This document shows, in pieces, positions 52,631 to 61,615 of a DNA stretch of 64,000 nt. The DNA is from UBA5614 sp963667535 (GTDB lineage Bacteria; Cloacimonadota; Cloacimonadia; Cloacimonadales; Cloacimonadaceae): assembly GCA_963667535.2 (NCBI GenBank), contig CAXXDU010000002.1:2666001-2730000 (forward strand), read 5' to 3'. Positions within the stretch are counted from its first letter, which is position 1, and each line of letters begins with the position of its first letter. A model generated the notes under the pieces. That model was given only the letters and a program-made list of their open reading frames with translations. It was not told the origin of the DNA and searched no databases. The translations under genes and the position numbers were made by a program.

Positions 52631-53398
52631 TTATCTGAGAATCAAACCTAGATACCACTCCAGAAAGTGATTGCCAAAAAGTAGCCAGAAGAAGGTAGCT
52701 ATTGCCAGGAAAGGTCCGTAAGGGACACCTTGTTCTCTGACTTTGGGAATTGTAACAGCAGTTAATACAGCAAAGATACTGGCAAAGAGTACAATAAATG
52801 AGATACTGATTGCACCAAGGAAAGTTGCCATGGCTGCCAATAGCTTAATATCTCCCCCGCCCATACCATCTACCTTCTTAATCTTCTCAAACAGCCAGGC
52901 AATAAAGAGCATGACAAAGAGAATTACTACTGACGTAATAAGCGAATTAAGAATGCTTATATCCATATTGGGTATCAGAGCAAAGCCAAGTCCGATTATC
53001 GCCATAGGAATAGTTAATTTGTCCAAAATGAGTCTTTCATAGAGGTCTATAAAGAAGATGGGAATGAGGAAAAAGAAGAGCATAGAGTATTTGACAAAGA
53101 GCAGGATATCGGTTCCATACTTCCAGAATAGTGCAATAAAAATCAGAGGTGAGACAATCTCCACAACTAAGTGATGGATATGGAATTTAGCACCGCAATA
53201 TTTGCATTTGCCCCTGAGCATTATATAGCTGAAAATGGGTATATTTAAATAAACCGGAAGTGATTTACCGCAGTCCTGACAATGAGATCTGGGCAAAATG
53301 ATGGATTGTTTTTTGGGAAGACGGTCTATCCAGACGTTAAAGAAACTGCCTAGACTGGCTCCTAATACAAAGATAAGTAAAGTAAAAACCGGATCCAG
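52631..53398 (-). CDS. Prepilin peptidase (type IV leader peptidase)
   Basis: 255 residues if started at CTG 53398. Reading upstream of the first standard start (TTG 53296) gives DPVFTLLIFVLGASLGSFFN and then VWIDRLPKKQSIILPRSHC, the classical N-terminus with G-S-F-x-N, so TTG 53296 would truncate the enzyme. A stop lies immediately before CTG 53398, and GGAG lies eight bases upstream, so a CTG start is the best reading. The zinc-binding loop C-x2-C ... C-x2-C (CQDCGK, CKYCGA) and the catalytic Asp pair (FFIDLYER, GGGDIKLLAA) are present. Cleaves and methylates pseudopilins/pilins in the inner membrane. Confidence 0.85.
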   Translation of the reverse strand: MDPVFTLLIFVLGASLGSFFNVWIDRLPKKQSIILPRSHCQDCGKSLPVYLNIPIFSYIMLRGKCKYCGAKFHIHHLVVEIVSPLIFIALFWKYGTDILLFVKYSMLFFFLIPIFFIDLYERLILDKLTIPMAIIGLGFALIPNMDISILNSLITSVVILFVMLFIAWLFEKIKKVDGMGGGDIKLLAAMATFLGAISISFIVLFASIFAVLTAVTIPKVREQGVPYGPFLAIATFFWLLFGNHFLEWYLGLILR

Positions 53399-53403
53399 TT
53401 AGG

Positions 53404-53859
53404 CTACTCCATCCAGTTTGAAGAACGGCTAAACCAGGGATTGTTATATCTGTTTTGGGTATTATATTCAATTCTCAAACTGATTGCATCAGTAGGTTTG
53501 TAGTTTAAGGAAAATCCCGGTATAATACGGCTTTTATTATCATCATTGGATGATATGCTAAAGCTTTTGTTATTTGTAGTAGAGCCAAAGTTAATAAAAT
53601 TTAGGTCAACCGCCATATTGAGTTTGGAGCTGAATTCATAGGCAATATGATTGGTATAGCGGGATTCATAGAAACCAAGACCGTTGCTGGCAGTTCCTGC
53701 TGTGAAACCCATACTGTGAGTCATTTTTAGCTTGTAGGGATTAAACAGACTGCTGGAAAGATTGCCTGCATTGAACTGACTGGAATTAAAAACGCTGTTT
53801 TGTGCCGACAACAAATACAACCCGGCGATTAGTATCAGGATAAGTATTAGCTTTTTCAT
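53404..53859 (-). CDS. Small secreted beta-rich protein
   Basis: 151 residues with signal peptide (LILILILIAGLYLLSA). The body shows alternating strands (MTHSMGFTAGTASNGLGFYES, AISLRIEYNTQ) typical of outer-membrane or beta-barrel-like proteins, and many Asn/Ser residues. Its stop precedes the prepilin peptidase start by five bases, so the two are one operon and the RBS of the peptidase lies in its last codons. No family recognised. Confidence 0.7.
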   Translation of the reverse strand: MKKLILILILIAGLYLLSAQNSVFNSSQFNAGNLSSSLFNPYKLKMTHSMGFTAGTASNGLGFYESRYTNHIAYEFSSKLNMAVDLNFINFGSTTNNKSFSISSNDDNKSRIIPGFSLNYKPTDAISLRIEYNTQNRYNNPWFSRSSNWME

Positions 53860-53943
53860 ATTATATCCTCTCAGCGTTAAGTATCACGTTGATTCATAGT
53901 GTCCTTTACGTATAAGATAATCACTGCCACATTATAGTCAAGC

Positions 53944-55155
53944 TTAAAGTGATTTAATCATCTTTGCCAGACGCGCAATCCCATCATCAATCTGCTCAAG
54001 TGAGGAATAGGAATAGTTCAGGCGCAGGCAATTGTATTGCTCTTCACCAAAGGGAAAGAACTTACTCCCGGGAATAAAGGCGACTTTGTGCTGCTTGGCT
54101 ATCTCAAATAACTCGTCGCAATTAAACTTTTCCGGTAACCATAACCATAAAAAGATACCGCCCTGAGGCTTTGTCCACATGACATTGCCTGGCATTTCTC
54201 TTTCCAAAGCATCCAGCATTCTATCCAGATAAGGTTTGTAATAATTACATATCATATCCAGATGAGGCTGCATCAGACCCTGTTTGAGAAAATTACCAAC
54301 TACTCTTTCTGTAACGCAATCGGGAGTTACATTGACCTTTTGTTGCCAGGAACACATACGTTCGATAATGCTTTTTTCACCTTTAACAAAGGCAAAACGC
54401 ATTCCGGGACCAAGTATCTTGGAGAACGAAACAGCTTCTGTCACAATTGAGGTATTGCCAAATTGTTCGTAAGCGGTGCGATACAGAGTGGGCAGATGCT
54501 CTCCGCTATAGCGAAGCCGGCTGTAAGGATTATCTTCGAATAAAGGAAGGTCATTCTCGATAGCAAACTTTACCAGGTCTTTGCGTCTTTGGGCAGACAT
54601 GGTAATCCCGCTGGGATTCTGGAAATCAGGAATAGTAAGCATAAACTTAACCTTTTTGCCTTTAGCACGCAGGTCATTCAATTCCTTTTTCAGACAGTCT
54701 ATATCGATACCTTCATCATCCATGGCAATGCCGTGCATTTCAGCACCCAAAGCATCCAAAGCCACAATTGTACCTAAAAAAGTGGGAGCTTCCACTAATA
54801 CTACATCTCCCTCATCAAGCATGCATCTGGCATAATAGTATATGGCATTGGTCGCACCAACTGTAATCAGCATCTGGTCAACAGTCAGGTCTTTGTAACC
54901 TTCCCAAATCATGAGCTGTTCTTTCAGCAGATTATCACCTTCACTGGCTCCGTATTGTAAAACATCGTGACCTTCTTCCTGAATGACCTGACGGTAAATA
55001 TCTGCCAGAGCTTCCTTGGGAAAGGTCTTGGGTGAAGGAAATCCACCGGCAAAGGATATTAATCCGGGAATAGATTTTGTGCTTGCCACCAGCTCTCTGA
55101 TCAGAGAGGATTTCATACTCTTAGTATGCTCGGAAAAGAAGTTGCTATACTCCAT
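53944..55155 (-). CDS. PLP-dependent class I/II aminotransferase
   Basis: 403 residues. ISFAGGFPSPKTFP near residue 33, QYGASEGDNLLKEQL, VGATNAIYYYAR, FQNPSGITMSAQRR and the PLP Lys in VSFSKILGPGMRFAF match the LysN / 2-aminoadipate aminotransferase (MocR-AT-like) group. Acts on aromatic, branched or aminoadipate-type amino acids; exact substrate unclear. Fits amino-acid fermentation. RBS AAAGGAC. Confidence 0.9.
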   Translation of the reverse strand: MEYSNFFSEHTKSMKSSLIRELVASTKSIPGLISFAGGFPSPKTFPKEALADIYRQVIQEEGHDVLQYGASEGDNLLKEQLMIWEGYKDLTVDQMLITVGATNAIYYYARCMLDEGDVVLVEAPTFLGTIVALDALGAEMHGIAMDDEGIDIDCLKKELNDLRAKGKKVKFMLTIPDFQNPSGITMSAQRRKDLVKFAIENDLPLFEDNPYSRLRYSGEHLPTLYRTAYEQFGNTSIVTEAVSFSKILGPGMRFAFVKGEKSIIERMCSWQQKVNVTPDCVTERVVGNFLKQGLMQPHLDMICNYYKPYLDRMLDALEREMPGNVMWTKPQGGIFLWLWLPEKFNCDELFEIAKQHKVAFIPGSKFFPFGEEQYNCLRLNYSYSSLEQIDDGIARLAKMIKSL

Positions 55156-55196
55156 GCTAAGTCCTTTATATTCTTTTATTTAAATATCAAAGCACG

Positions 55197-55242
55197 TGTA
55201 TCCCGCTTGTGTCATCCTGAGCCTGTCGAAAGACGGGATACA
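55197..55242. repeat. Palindromic repeat, family R4 (GTGTCATCC element)
   Basis: TGTATCCCG (55197-55205) pairs with CGGGATACA (55234-55242) and encloses GTCATCCTGAGCCTGTCGAA. A related copy is nested in the R1 element at 56671-56739. Confidence 0.75.
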
Positions 55243-55284
55243 ATGATCTAACTTAACGCGACAAGATTGTCACGTCTACTTTTT

Positions 55285-56580
55285 TTATGGATAAATCCTG
55301 TATATCATTCTCGGAAAAGGTATCACTTCACGAATATGATGTGTACCGGACATCCATTGAACAAGACGTTCCAGTCCTATACCAAAACCGCTATGAGGCA
55401 CAGAACCATATTTGCGCAGGTCAAGAAACCACTGATATTGCTCAATAGGCATATTCTCCGCCTGCATCCGTCCCAACAAAATATCGTGGTCATCTTCACG
55501 CTGAGAGCCACCGATGATTTCTCCAAAGCCTTCAGGAGCAATTAAATCATCACCTAATACAACATTGGGGTCTTTGGGGTCACGTTTCATATAAAAAGCT
55601 TTAATTTCCTTAGGCCACCTTTCAACGAAGACAGGAACAGGTGAACCCTCAGTCAGTATAACTTCATCATTAGCACCCAAATCGCTGCCATGAGTGATTT
55701 CTGAGCCTTTGCTGCGCAGATATTCTATTGCATCGTAATGGGTCATTCTTTTAAATGGAGCATCAGCTGCTTTCAAAGCTTCGATGTCACGTTCCAGAAT
55801 GGCAAGTTCATTACCACATTTCTCCAAAACTGTACGGATAACAAATCTGACCAAATCTTCCTGAATCTGCATGTTCTCGTCATGTTCAACGTATGCGGCT
55901 TCAGCATCCATCATCCAAAACTCGGTTAAGTGCTTTCTGGTCTTTGACCTTTCAGCCCGGAAGACAGGACCGAAGTCATAGACACGTCCAAGACTCATAA
56001 TACCAGTCTCCAGATAGAGCTGACCCGATTGGGAAAGATATGCCATGCCTTCGTCAAAGTATTCAAGTTCGAATAAAGTCGTCGTACCTTCACAGGCATT
56101 GGGAGTCAGAATGGGAGAATCAAAACGGACAAAGCTGTTTTGATTGAGATATTCACATATAGCATAGTAAACAGTATGCCTGATACGCAGGTTAGCCCAT
56201 TGCTTACTGGAACGTATCCAGAGATGCCGGTTGCTAAGCAGAAAGTCCGGACCGTGCTCTTTCTTACCGATGGGATATTCCTCAGCATATTGGACAACTT
56301 TAACGTCTTTAACTGAAAGTTCATAAGTGTTTTCCAGTTTCTCGTGCAATTTGGGAATAGCTTTTATAATCAAGGAAGACTCAAGTGTCAAACGTTTTGC
56401 ATTCTCAAAGGTTTCCTCATCCAAATCAGGTTTAAAGACAACAGCCTGAATAACCCCTGTTCCGTCTCTGAACTGGATAAACAGCAGTTTCCCGCTGCTG
56501 CGGATATTGCCCACCCAGCCTTTTAATTCTATTTCCTGTCCGATGTAGTCTTTTACGTCTTTTACAAATACTGTCTTCAT
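55285..56580 (-). CDS. asnS: Asparaginyl-tRNA synthetase
   Basis: 431 residues from ATG 56580; ATG codons at 56592 and 56583 are in frame, but the first overlaps the GGAG site. N-terminal OB domain (LKGWVGNIRSSGKLLFIQFRDGTG), then the class II catalytic core: FDSPILTPNACEGTTTLFEL, GRVYDFGPVFRAERSKTRKHLTEFWMMDAE, and C-terminal GFGIGLERLVQWMSGTHHIREVIPFPRM. T-P-N-A-C-E-G-T is the AsnRS rather than AspRS form. Confidence 0.95.
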   Translation of the reverse strand: MKTVFVKDVKDYIGQEIELKGWVGNIRSSGKLLFIQFRDGTGVIQAVVFKPDLDEETFENAKRLTLESSLIIKAIPKLHEKLENTYELSVKDVKVVQYAEEYPIGKKEHGPDFLLSNRHLWIRSSKQWANLRIRHTVYYAICEYLNQNSFVRFDSPILTPNACEGTTTLFELEYFDEGMAYLSQSGQLYLETGIMSLGRVYDFGPVFRAERSKTRKHLTEFWMMDAEAAYVEHDENMQIQEDLVRFVIRTVLEKCGNELAILERDIEALKAADAPFKRMTHYDAIEYLRSKGSEITHGSDLGANDEVILTEGSPVPVFVERWPKEIKAFYMKRDPKDPNVVLGDDLIAPEGFGEIIGGSQREDDHDILLGRMQAENMPIEQYQWFLDLRKYGSVPHSGFGIGLERLVQWMSGTHHIREVIPFPRMIYRIYP

Positions 56581-56600
56581 CATTATCTCCATTCTTACAA

Positions 56601-56631
56601 TATGTCATTCCTGCGAAGGCGGGAATCTTAA
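56601..56631. repeat. Palindromic repeat, family R1
   Basis: GTCATTCCTGC/GAAGGCGGGAATC just upstream of asnS. Confidence 0.7.
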
Positions 56632-56670
56632 TAAATCTTTTTGGTCAAGCGAGGGCGCTTAACCTACCTC

Positions 56671-56739
56671 TGTCATTCCTGCGAATCCCGCTTGTGTCAT
56701 CCAGAGCTTGTCGAAGGACGGGATGTAGACAGGAATCTT
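56671..56739. repeat. Composite repeat: R4 nested inside R1
   Basis: The outer GTCATTCCTG ... CAGGAATC encloses ATCCCG-CTTGTGTCATCC ... CGAAGGA-CGGGAT. The inner unit is the R4 type of 55197. It ends at the stop of the following oxidoreductase gene. Confidence 0.65.
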
Positions 56740-57739
56740 AATTAAACATCCTGGCAAAGCTGTCTTTATTTACATTGATTATTCTGATAATTTCCATTGC
56801 TACTTTCAAAGCACGGGTACCGGCAGCGCCATCCACATTTGGTTTCTTGTTTTCGTTGATACACTGTACAAAAGATTCCAGTTCCATCTCAAGCGCATCT
56901 TTGGGAGCATTGGTGGCATCTATGCTTTTAACATCTATCAGTTGCTCAGGTTTAAAATCTGTCTTTCCCATCATTATTTGAGGCAGAAGCTCATTGATTC
57001 CGGCAGCTTTTTTCATTACTGTAACGTGCTTGGCAACAAAATCCATAGAGATATAGCTATTCTTTTGGAAAAAGCGTATCTTGCGTTCCTGTTTCATAGA
57101 AACACGACTTGATGTGACATTGGCTATCGCTCCATTTTCAAATTCCAGACGCGCATTGGCTATGTCAATACTGGGAGTGAGAATTCCTACGCCACTGGCT
57201 CTGACATCCTTCAACGGACTTTGAATAAAACTGAGGATAAGGTCAATATCATGTATCATCAAATCCAAAACAACAGGTACGTCTGTACCTCTGGGTTGGA
57301 AAGTAGATAACCTATGAGATTCTATAAACATAGGGTCAACTATCTCATCTTCTACTTGAAGGATAACAGGGTTATATCTTTCGATATGTCCAACCTGAAT
57401 TTTGAGGTTTCTTTCATCTGCAAGTTTGACTATTTCATTGGCTTGTTCCAGGACAGAGGTAATAGGCTTTTCCAGAAAAACATGCTTGCCTTTGAGCAGA
57501 GCTGTCTTTGCCAGTTCATAGTGATATGTGGTGGTAGCAGCTATATCAATGGCATCGACATTATCCAAAAGCTCTTCATAAGTATCAAAAGCCCGGACCT
57601 TAAGTGAAGCCGATATCTCCTGAGCTCTGACCGGGTTTTTGTCATGTACGCCAACAAAGGTGCAATTGGGTATTCCTAAAAACTTCTTTACGTGATATTG
57701 TCCGAGATGCCCGACACCGACTACGCCGATTCTGACCAT
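56738..57739 (-). CDS. Gfo/Idh/MocA-family oxidoreductase
   Basis: 333 residues. NAD-binding start VRIGVVGVGHLGQYHVKKF, DIAATTTYHYELAKTALLKGKHVFLEKPITS (the E-K-P motif) and GHIERYNPVI. The C-terminal sheet contains VLDLMIHDIDLILSF. This subgroup often lies with lipid A or nucleotide-sugar genes and may act on a UDP-sugar; no such neighbour is here. RBS AAGGAG. Follows the SDR gene by 15 bases and is transcribed with it. Confidence 0.85.
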   Translation of the reverse strand: MVRIGVVGVGHLGQYHVKKFLGIPNCTFVGVHDKNPVRAQEISASLKVRAFDTYEELLDNVDAIDIAATTTYHYELAKTALLKGKHVFLEKPITSVLEQANEIVKLADERNLKIQVGHIERYNPVILQVEDEIVDPMFIESHRLSTFQPRGTDVPVVLDLMIHDIDLILSFIQSPLKDVRASGVGILTPSIDIANARLEFENGAIANVTSSRVSMKQERKIRFFQKNSYISMDFVAKHVTVMKKAAGINELLPQIMMGKTDFKPEQLIDVKSIDATNAPKDALEMELESFVQCINENKKPNVDGAAGTRALKVAMEIIRIINVNKDSFARMFN

Positions 57740-57754
57740 TTATTCTCCTTGTTG

Positions 57755-58705
57755 CTATATCAATCTCTTGCGCAGAACGTTCAACATGTCTTCAGTTACA
57801 CGTGGAAGATCATAGTCAGGTTTCCAACCCCATTCTGCTCTCGCAGCACTATCGTCCATATAATTGGGCCAGCTTTCTGCAATAGCTTGTCTGACGGGGT
57901 CAATATTGTAATCCAGTTTGAAATCAGGAATATGTTTACGGATTTCAGCAGCAATCATTTCCGGCTCAAAGCTCATTGCTGAGACATTAAAACAGTTGCG
58001 GTGCTTCAGCTTGGCTGGATCAGCTTCCATAAGTTCAACCACTGCTTTCAGAGCATCAGGCATGTACATCATATCCAGATAGGTTCCTGCTTTCAGATTA
58101 CAAGTATAGTGTCCTGTTTTTATTGCTTCATAATAGATTTCTACAGCATAATCGGTGGTTCCGCCACCGGGAAGTGTCACGTTGGAGATAATGCCGGGAT
58201 ATCTTACTCCGCGTGCATCTACGCCGAATTTGACATAGTAATAGTCACTCAGTAGTTCGCCTGCAACTTTGGAAACTCCATAAACGGTTGTCGGTCTCAT
58301 AATCGTATCTTGCGGCGTATTATCCAAAGGAGTGGAAGCACCGAAAGCACCAATTGAACTGGGAGTAAACACAGCGCATTTATAAGCACGGGCAAGCTCA
58401 AGCGCGTTAAACAATGCGCCCATATTAATCTTCCAGGCAAGCACGGGATTCGCTTCACCTTTAGCAGAAAGTACTGCCACCAGATTAAAGATTGCATCAA
58501 TTTTGTATTTTTTAACCAATTCTTCAAACTGTACTGCATCCAGAGCATCAAGTATTTCGTAAGGTCCTGTTTCTTTGACTAAGGGAGATACGTTATCATG
58601 CAAATCACAGGCTACTACGTTTGAGTTACCATAAATTGTTCTGAGATAAGGAACAAGTTCGCTACCAATCTGACCTGCAGCTCCGACAATCATGATGTTT
58701 TTCAT
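57755..58705 (-). CDS. SDR-family L-threonine 3-dehydrogenase-like epimerase
   Basis: 316 residues from ATG 58705 (GGAG six bases upstream; a longer frame to 58741 has no such site). Rossmann motif IMIVGAAGQIGSELVPYL, FNLVAVLSAKGE, TPSSIGAFG, the catalytic TVYGVSKVAGELL (Y-x3-K) and GVRYPGIIS. Close to the short-chain threonine dehydrogenases (TDH) and UDP-glucose 4-epimerase-like proteins. Would oxidise threonine to 2-amino-3-ketobutyrate, consistent with amino-acid catabolism. Confidence 0.85.
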   Translation of the reverse strand: MKNIMIVGAAGQIGSELVPYLRTIYGNSNVVACDLHDNVSPLVKETGPYEILDALDAVQFEELVKKYKIDAIFNLVAVLSAKGEANPVLAWKINMGALFNALELARAYKCAVFTPSSIGAFGASTPLDNTPQDTIMRPTTVYGVSKVAGELLSDYYYVKFGVDARGVRYPGIISNVTLPGGGTTDYAVEIYYEAIKTGHYTCNLKAGTYLDMMYMPDALKAVVELMEADPAKLKHRNCFNVSAMSFEPEMIAAEIRKHIPDFKLDYNIDPVRQAIAESWPNYMDDSAARAEWGWKPDYDLPRVTEDMLNVLRKRLI

Positions 58706-58776
58706 ATCCGGCTCCAATTTAGTAATTTTTTCACCAATCAATTGATAATTTGTCTTTTGTCAAATGATTTATATGA

Positions 58777-59937
58777 TTAAACAGGCGGAGTAATAAACTC
58801 CCTTATCTTTATTTCTACAAAGCGGCATTCGATATCGCCATTATAGATTATTACTCTGCGACTAGGTTTTAATCCTACAGAAGGCATAAGTTCTTTATCT
58901 CCCAGTAGAATCCAGGCTGTCGAACCCTGACATTTATGCTTGAGAAAGTCGCCAAATTCCCCCAGCATGACCTTCACTTTTTCCACTTCATCCAGCCTTA
59001 TGCCATAAGGAGGATTACAGACAATCATGGCATTCTCTATTTTCTCTGCTTTGAAGTCGTGCTGAGTAAGTGTTATCTCCTCCGCAAAAGGTAAATTACC
59101 GAGATTATCCTGAGCAATTTTAATCGCCCTGGCATCAATATCACTGCCGAAGATGAGGTCAGGAGGTAAAGGTCTGATCTGGCTTCTGATTTCGTCTTTT
59201 AATTGTTCCCAATCTGATTTATCATAGTCAGGCAAACGTTCAAAGCCCCATTTTATATTGAGGCTGGAGGGTGGCATTTTGCAATATTGCAAAGCAGCTT
59301 CAGCCAAAATCGTGCCTGAACCGCAGAACGGGTCATACAAAGGTTTGCTGCCATCCCATCCGCTAATCCGCACCAAAGCAGCAGCCAGATTTTCCTTTAG
59401 AGGGGCTTCCAAAGCCCGAGCCCTGTACCCTCTTCTATGTAATGGTCCATGACCCACATCAACACTGATTATTGCTTCATTTTTGAAGATACCCACACTG
59501 ATTTCCACATCGGGATTATCTCTTTCCACATCAGGACGTTTGCCATATTTATCCCTGAAGTAATCAGCAATCGCATCTTTTAGGTTCAGAGCTGAATAAT
59601 GGGAATGGGTTATGTTGCTGTTGCCCACGTTGGCAAAGATTGAGAAAGTATCTTCCGGACTTAAAATCTGTTCCCACTCAATCTTTCTATAGGCATATTG
59701 ATACAAATCATCATCACTGATACACTTAAACCGTGCCAAAGGAGCCAGAATCCTGCTAAAGAGACGGTTCATCACTGTGATTTTCATCATATTGTACGGC
59801 ATTGCAGTAAAACTCACCACCCGGTAATTCTCAAAGGTCTGTTCTGCACCAAGTTCCATGAGTTCTTTGGCACCTTCTGCTTCCAAACCATTGGAAATGG
59901 TGGCTATGTACTGCTGGTTTTTCTGATATTCAAACAT
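58777..59937 (-). CDS. THUMP-domain class I rRNA/tRNA methyltransferase
   Basis: 386 residues from ATG 59937 (GAGG six bases upstream; earlier in-frame TTG 59955 and ATG 59943 are less well placed). THUMP domain in residues 1-165 with the RGYRARALEAPLKENLAAALV junction, then the SAM domain: YDPFCGSGTILAEAA, FGSDIDARAIKIAQDN and the catalytic NPPYG. Matches RlmL/YpsC-type guanine-N2 methyltransferases of 23S rRNA. Whether it modifies rRNA or tRNA cannot be told. Confidence 0.9.
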   Translation of the reverse strand: MFEYQKNQQYIATISNGLEAEGAKELMELGAEQTFENYRVVSFTAMPYNMMKITVMNRLFSRILAPLARFKCISDDDLYQYAYRKIEWEQILSPEDTFSIFANVGNSNITHSHYSALNLKDAIADYFRDKYGKRPDVERDNPDVEISVGIFKNEAIISVDVGHGPLHRRGYRARALEAPLKENLAAALVRISGWDGSKPLYDPFCGSGTILAEAALQYCKMPPSSLNIKWGFERLPDYDKSDWEQLKDEIRSQIRPLPPDLIFGSDIDARAIKIAQDNLGNLPFAEEITLTQHDFKAEKIENAMIVCNPPYGIRLDEVEKVKVMLGEFGDFLKHKCQGSTAWILLGDKELMPSVGLKPSRRVIIYNGDIECRFVEIKIREFITPPV

Positions 59938-60098
59938 ATTCATCCTCAAGTCCAAGATTGACTGCCTGCTCTACTTGTCAATCCTTTGTCTTGAAAAAGC
60001 AGAACTTGACAGAACTTATGCTTGTTATAAGATAAACATTGTAATAGTTATTGAGATTATGGCACCGATATTACAGTCCAGATAAGAAATCTTAAATA

Positions 60099-60208
60099 CA
60101 GACAAGAGTATCTGTGCCACAATATAGAAGTATAGTAGTATTTACTTTTACAGACAAGAGTGTCTGTTGTACAATAATGATAAGCACAGACAAGAGTGTC
60201 TGTTGTAC
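60099..60208. repeat. Three copies of GTCTGTG palindrome, family R2
   Basis: CAGACAAGAGTATCTGTGCCAC at 60099-60120, CAGACAAGAGTGTCTGTTGTAC at 60151-60172 and the same with CACAGA at 60185-60208. Orientation is opposite to the first two copies at 49765. The last ends 15 bases before the ferredoxin gene, so transcripts would carry it in the leader. Confidence 0.85.
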
Positions 60209-60223
60209 TATTTGGGAGTATGT

Positions 60224-61495
60224 ATGTCTCACCACACTGTCAAATCCAGCTATTTGAAATTGCAGGAACGCATAAACCTGATGCCTCAGGGAGCTCCTCC
60301 CTCTGAAACATTATATCAGATTTTGCAATTGCTGTTCAGTGATAAGGAAGCAGAATTAGTAGCCCAATTGCCCATTAAGCCATTTACAACTGAAGATGCG
60401 GCCAAAATCTGGAAAACAGATATTGTTTCTGCCCAAAATACACTGGAAACCCTTGCCGGACGTGCTCTTCTGCTTGATTTAGACAATAATGGTATACAAA
60501 GATATGCGCTCCCGCCACCCATGGCAGGTTTCTTTGAATTTTCCCTGATGCGCACTCGTGGTGATATCGACCAGAAACTGCTCAGCGAACTTCTGCACCA
60601 GTATCTGAATGTGGAAGAGGATTTCATCAAAGATTTATTCACTGGTTCGGAAACCCGGCTCGGAAGAGTATTTGTCAATGAATCCGTGCTTACCAGCGAG
60701 AATGCCGTGCATATCCTTGATTTTGAACGTGCCAGTCACACAATCAAGACTTCATCTCACATCGGAATAGGCATGTGCTATTGCCGTCATAAAATGCAGC
60801 ATCTGGACAAAGCCTGCAATGCACCCATGGATATATGCATGACCTTAGGCAGCACTGCTGCGTCTCTGATTAAGCATGAATATGCCCGAAAGGTGGAAGT
60901 TTCTGAAGGTATGGAACTTTTGCATCAGGCTTATGAAAGCAACCTTGTCCAATGTGGTGAAAATGTCCGCAATGAAGTCAGCTTTATTTGCAATTGTTGT
61001 GGCTGTTGTTGCGAAGCTCTCGTTGCCTCCAGGAAATTCGGTATGCTGCATCCTGTGCATACAACCAACTACTTGCCAATAGTAAATGAGCATGAATGCA
61101 TCGGCTGCGGCAAATGCGTCAAGGTCTGCCCTGTTGAAGCAATATCTTTGACCGAACCTAAGGACAATCAACCAAAGGTAGCACAAATAAATGAAGACAT
61201 CTGCCTGGGCTGCGGAGTCTGTGTCAGGAACTGCCCCACCAAAGCTATCAGCCTGGACAGCCGCCCTGAAAAGGTTATCACTCCTGTGAATTCCGCACAT
61301 CGTCTGGTGCTCATGGCAATCGAAAAAGGTAAACTGCAAAACCTTGTCTTTGATAACCAGGCTTTGGAAAGCCATAGAGCCATGGCAATGATATTATCTG
61401 TGATTACCAAGCTTCCCCCTGCCAAGCAACTCATGGCCAGCAAACAAGTTAAATCAGTCTATCTGGACAAATTACTGGAGAAAACAAAAGTTTAA
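60224..61495 (+). CDS. Ferredoxin-rich protein with N-terminal winged-helix-like region
   Basis: 423 residues from ATG 60224 (GGGAG five bases upstream; earlier in-frame codons fall in repeats). Residues 20-130 look helical and winged-helix-like (PFTTEDAAKIWKTDIVSAQN). Then an unusual Cys set: CYCRHKMQHLDKACNAP with MDICM, and further on FICNCCGCCCEAL. Two ordinary clusters follow, CIGCGKCVKVCPVEAI and CLGCGVCVRNCPTKAI. At least three, probably four, iron-sulfur centres. I know this architecture only as an unnamed 4Fe-4S protein of anaerobes; redox hub or sensor are possible roles. The preceding gene is on the opposite strand, so it has its own promoter. Confidence 0.85.
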   Translation: MSHHTVKSSYLKLQERINLMPQGAPPSETLYQILQLLFSDKEAELVAQLPIKPFTTEDAAKIWKTDIVSAQNTLETLAGRALLLDLDNNGIQRYALPPPMAGFFEFSLMRTRGDIDQKLLSELLHQYLNVEEDFIKDLFTGSETRLGRVFVNESVLTSENAVHILDFERASHTIKTSSHIGIGMCYCRHKMQHLDKACNAPMDICMTLGSTAASLIKHEYARKVEVSEGMELLHQAYESNLVQCGENVRNEVSFICNCCGCCCEALVASRKFGMLHPVHTTNYLPIVNEHECIGCGKCVKVCPVEAISLTEPKDNQPKVAQINEDICLGCGVCVRNCPTKAISLDSRPEKVITPVNSAHRLVLMAIEKGKLQNLVFDNQALESHRAMAMILSVITKLPPAKQLMASKQVKSVYLDKLLEKTKV

Positions 61496-61615
61496 CTATT
61501 GGAAATGGCAATTCAACTATTTCTTGTCATAAAAGATGCGTTACAATAAAGTGTTTTCAGTAGCAATGATGCATTATAATATCGAATAAAGTACTCTAAA
61601 TAAAGGGAGACTCGT

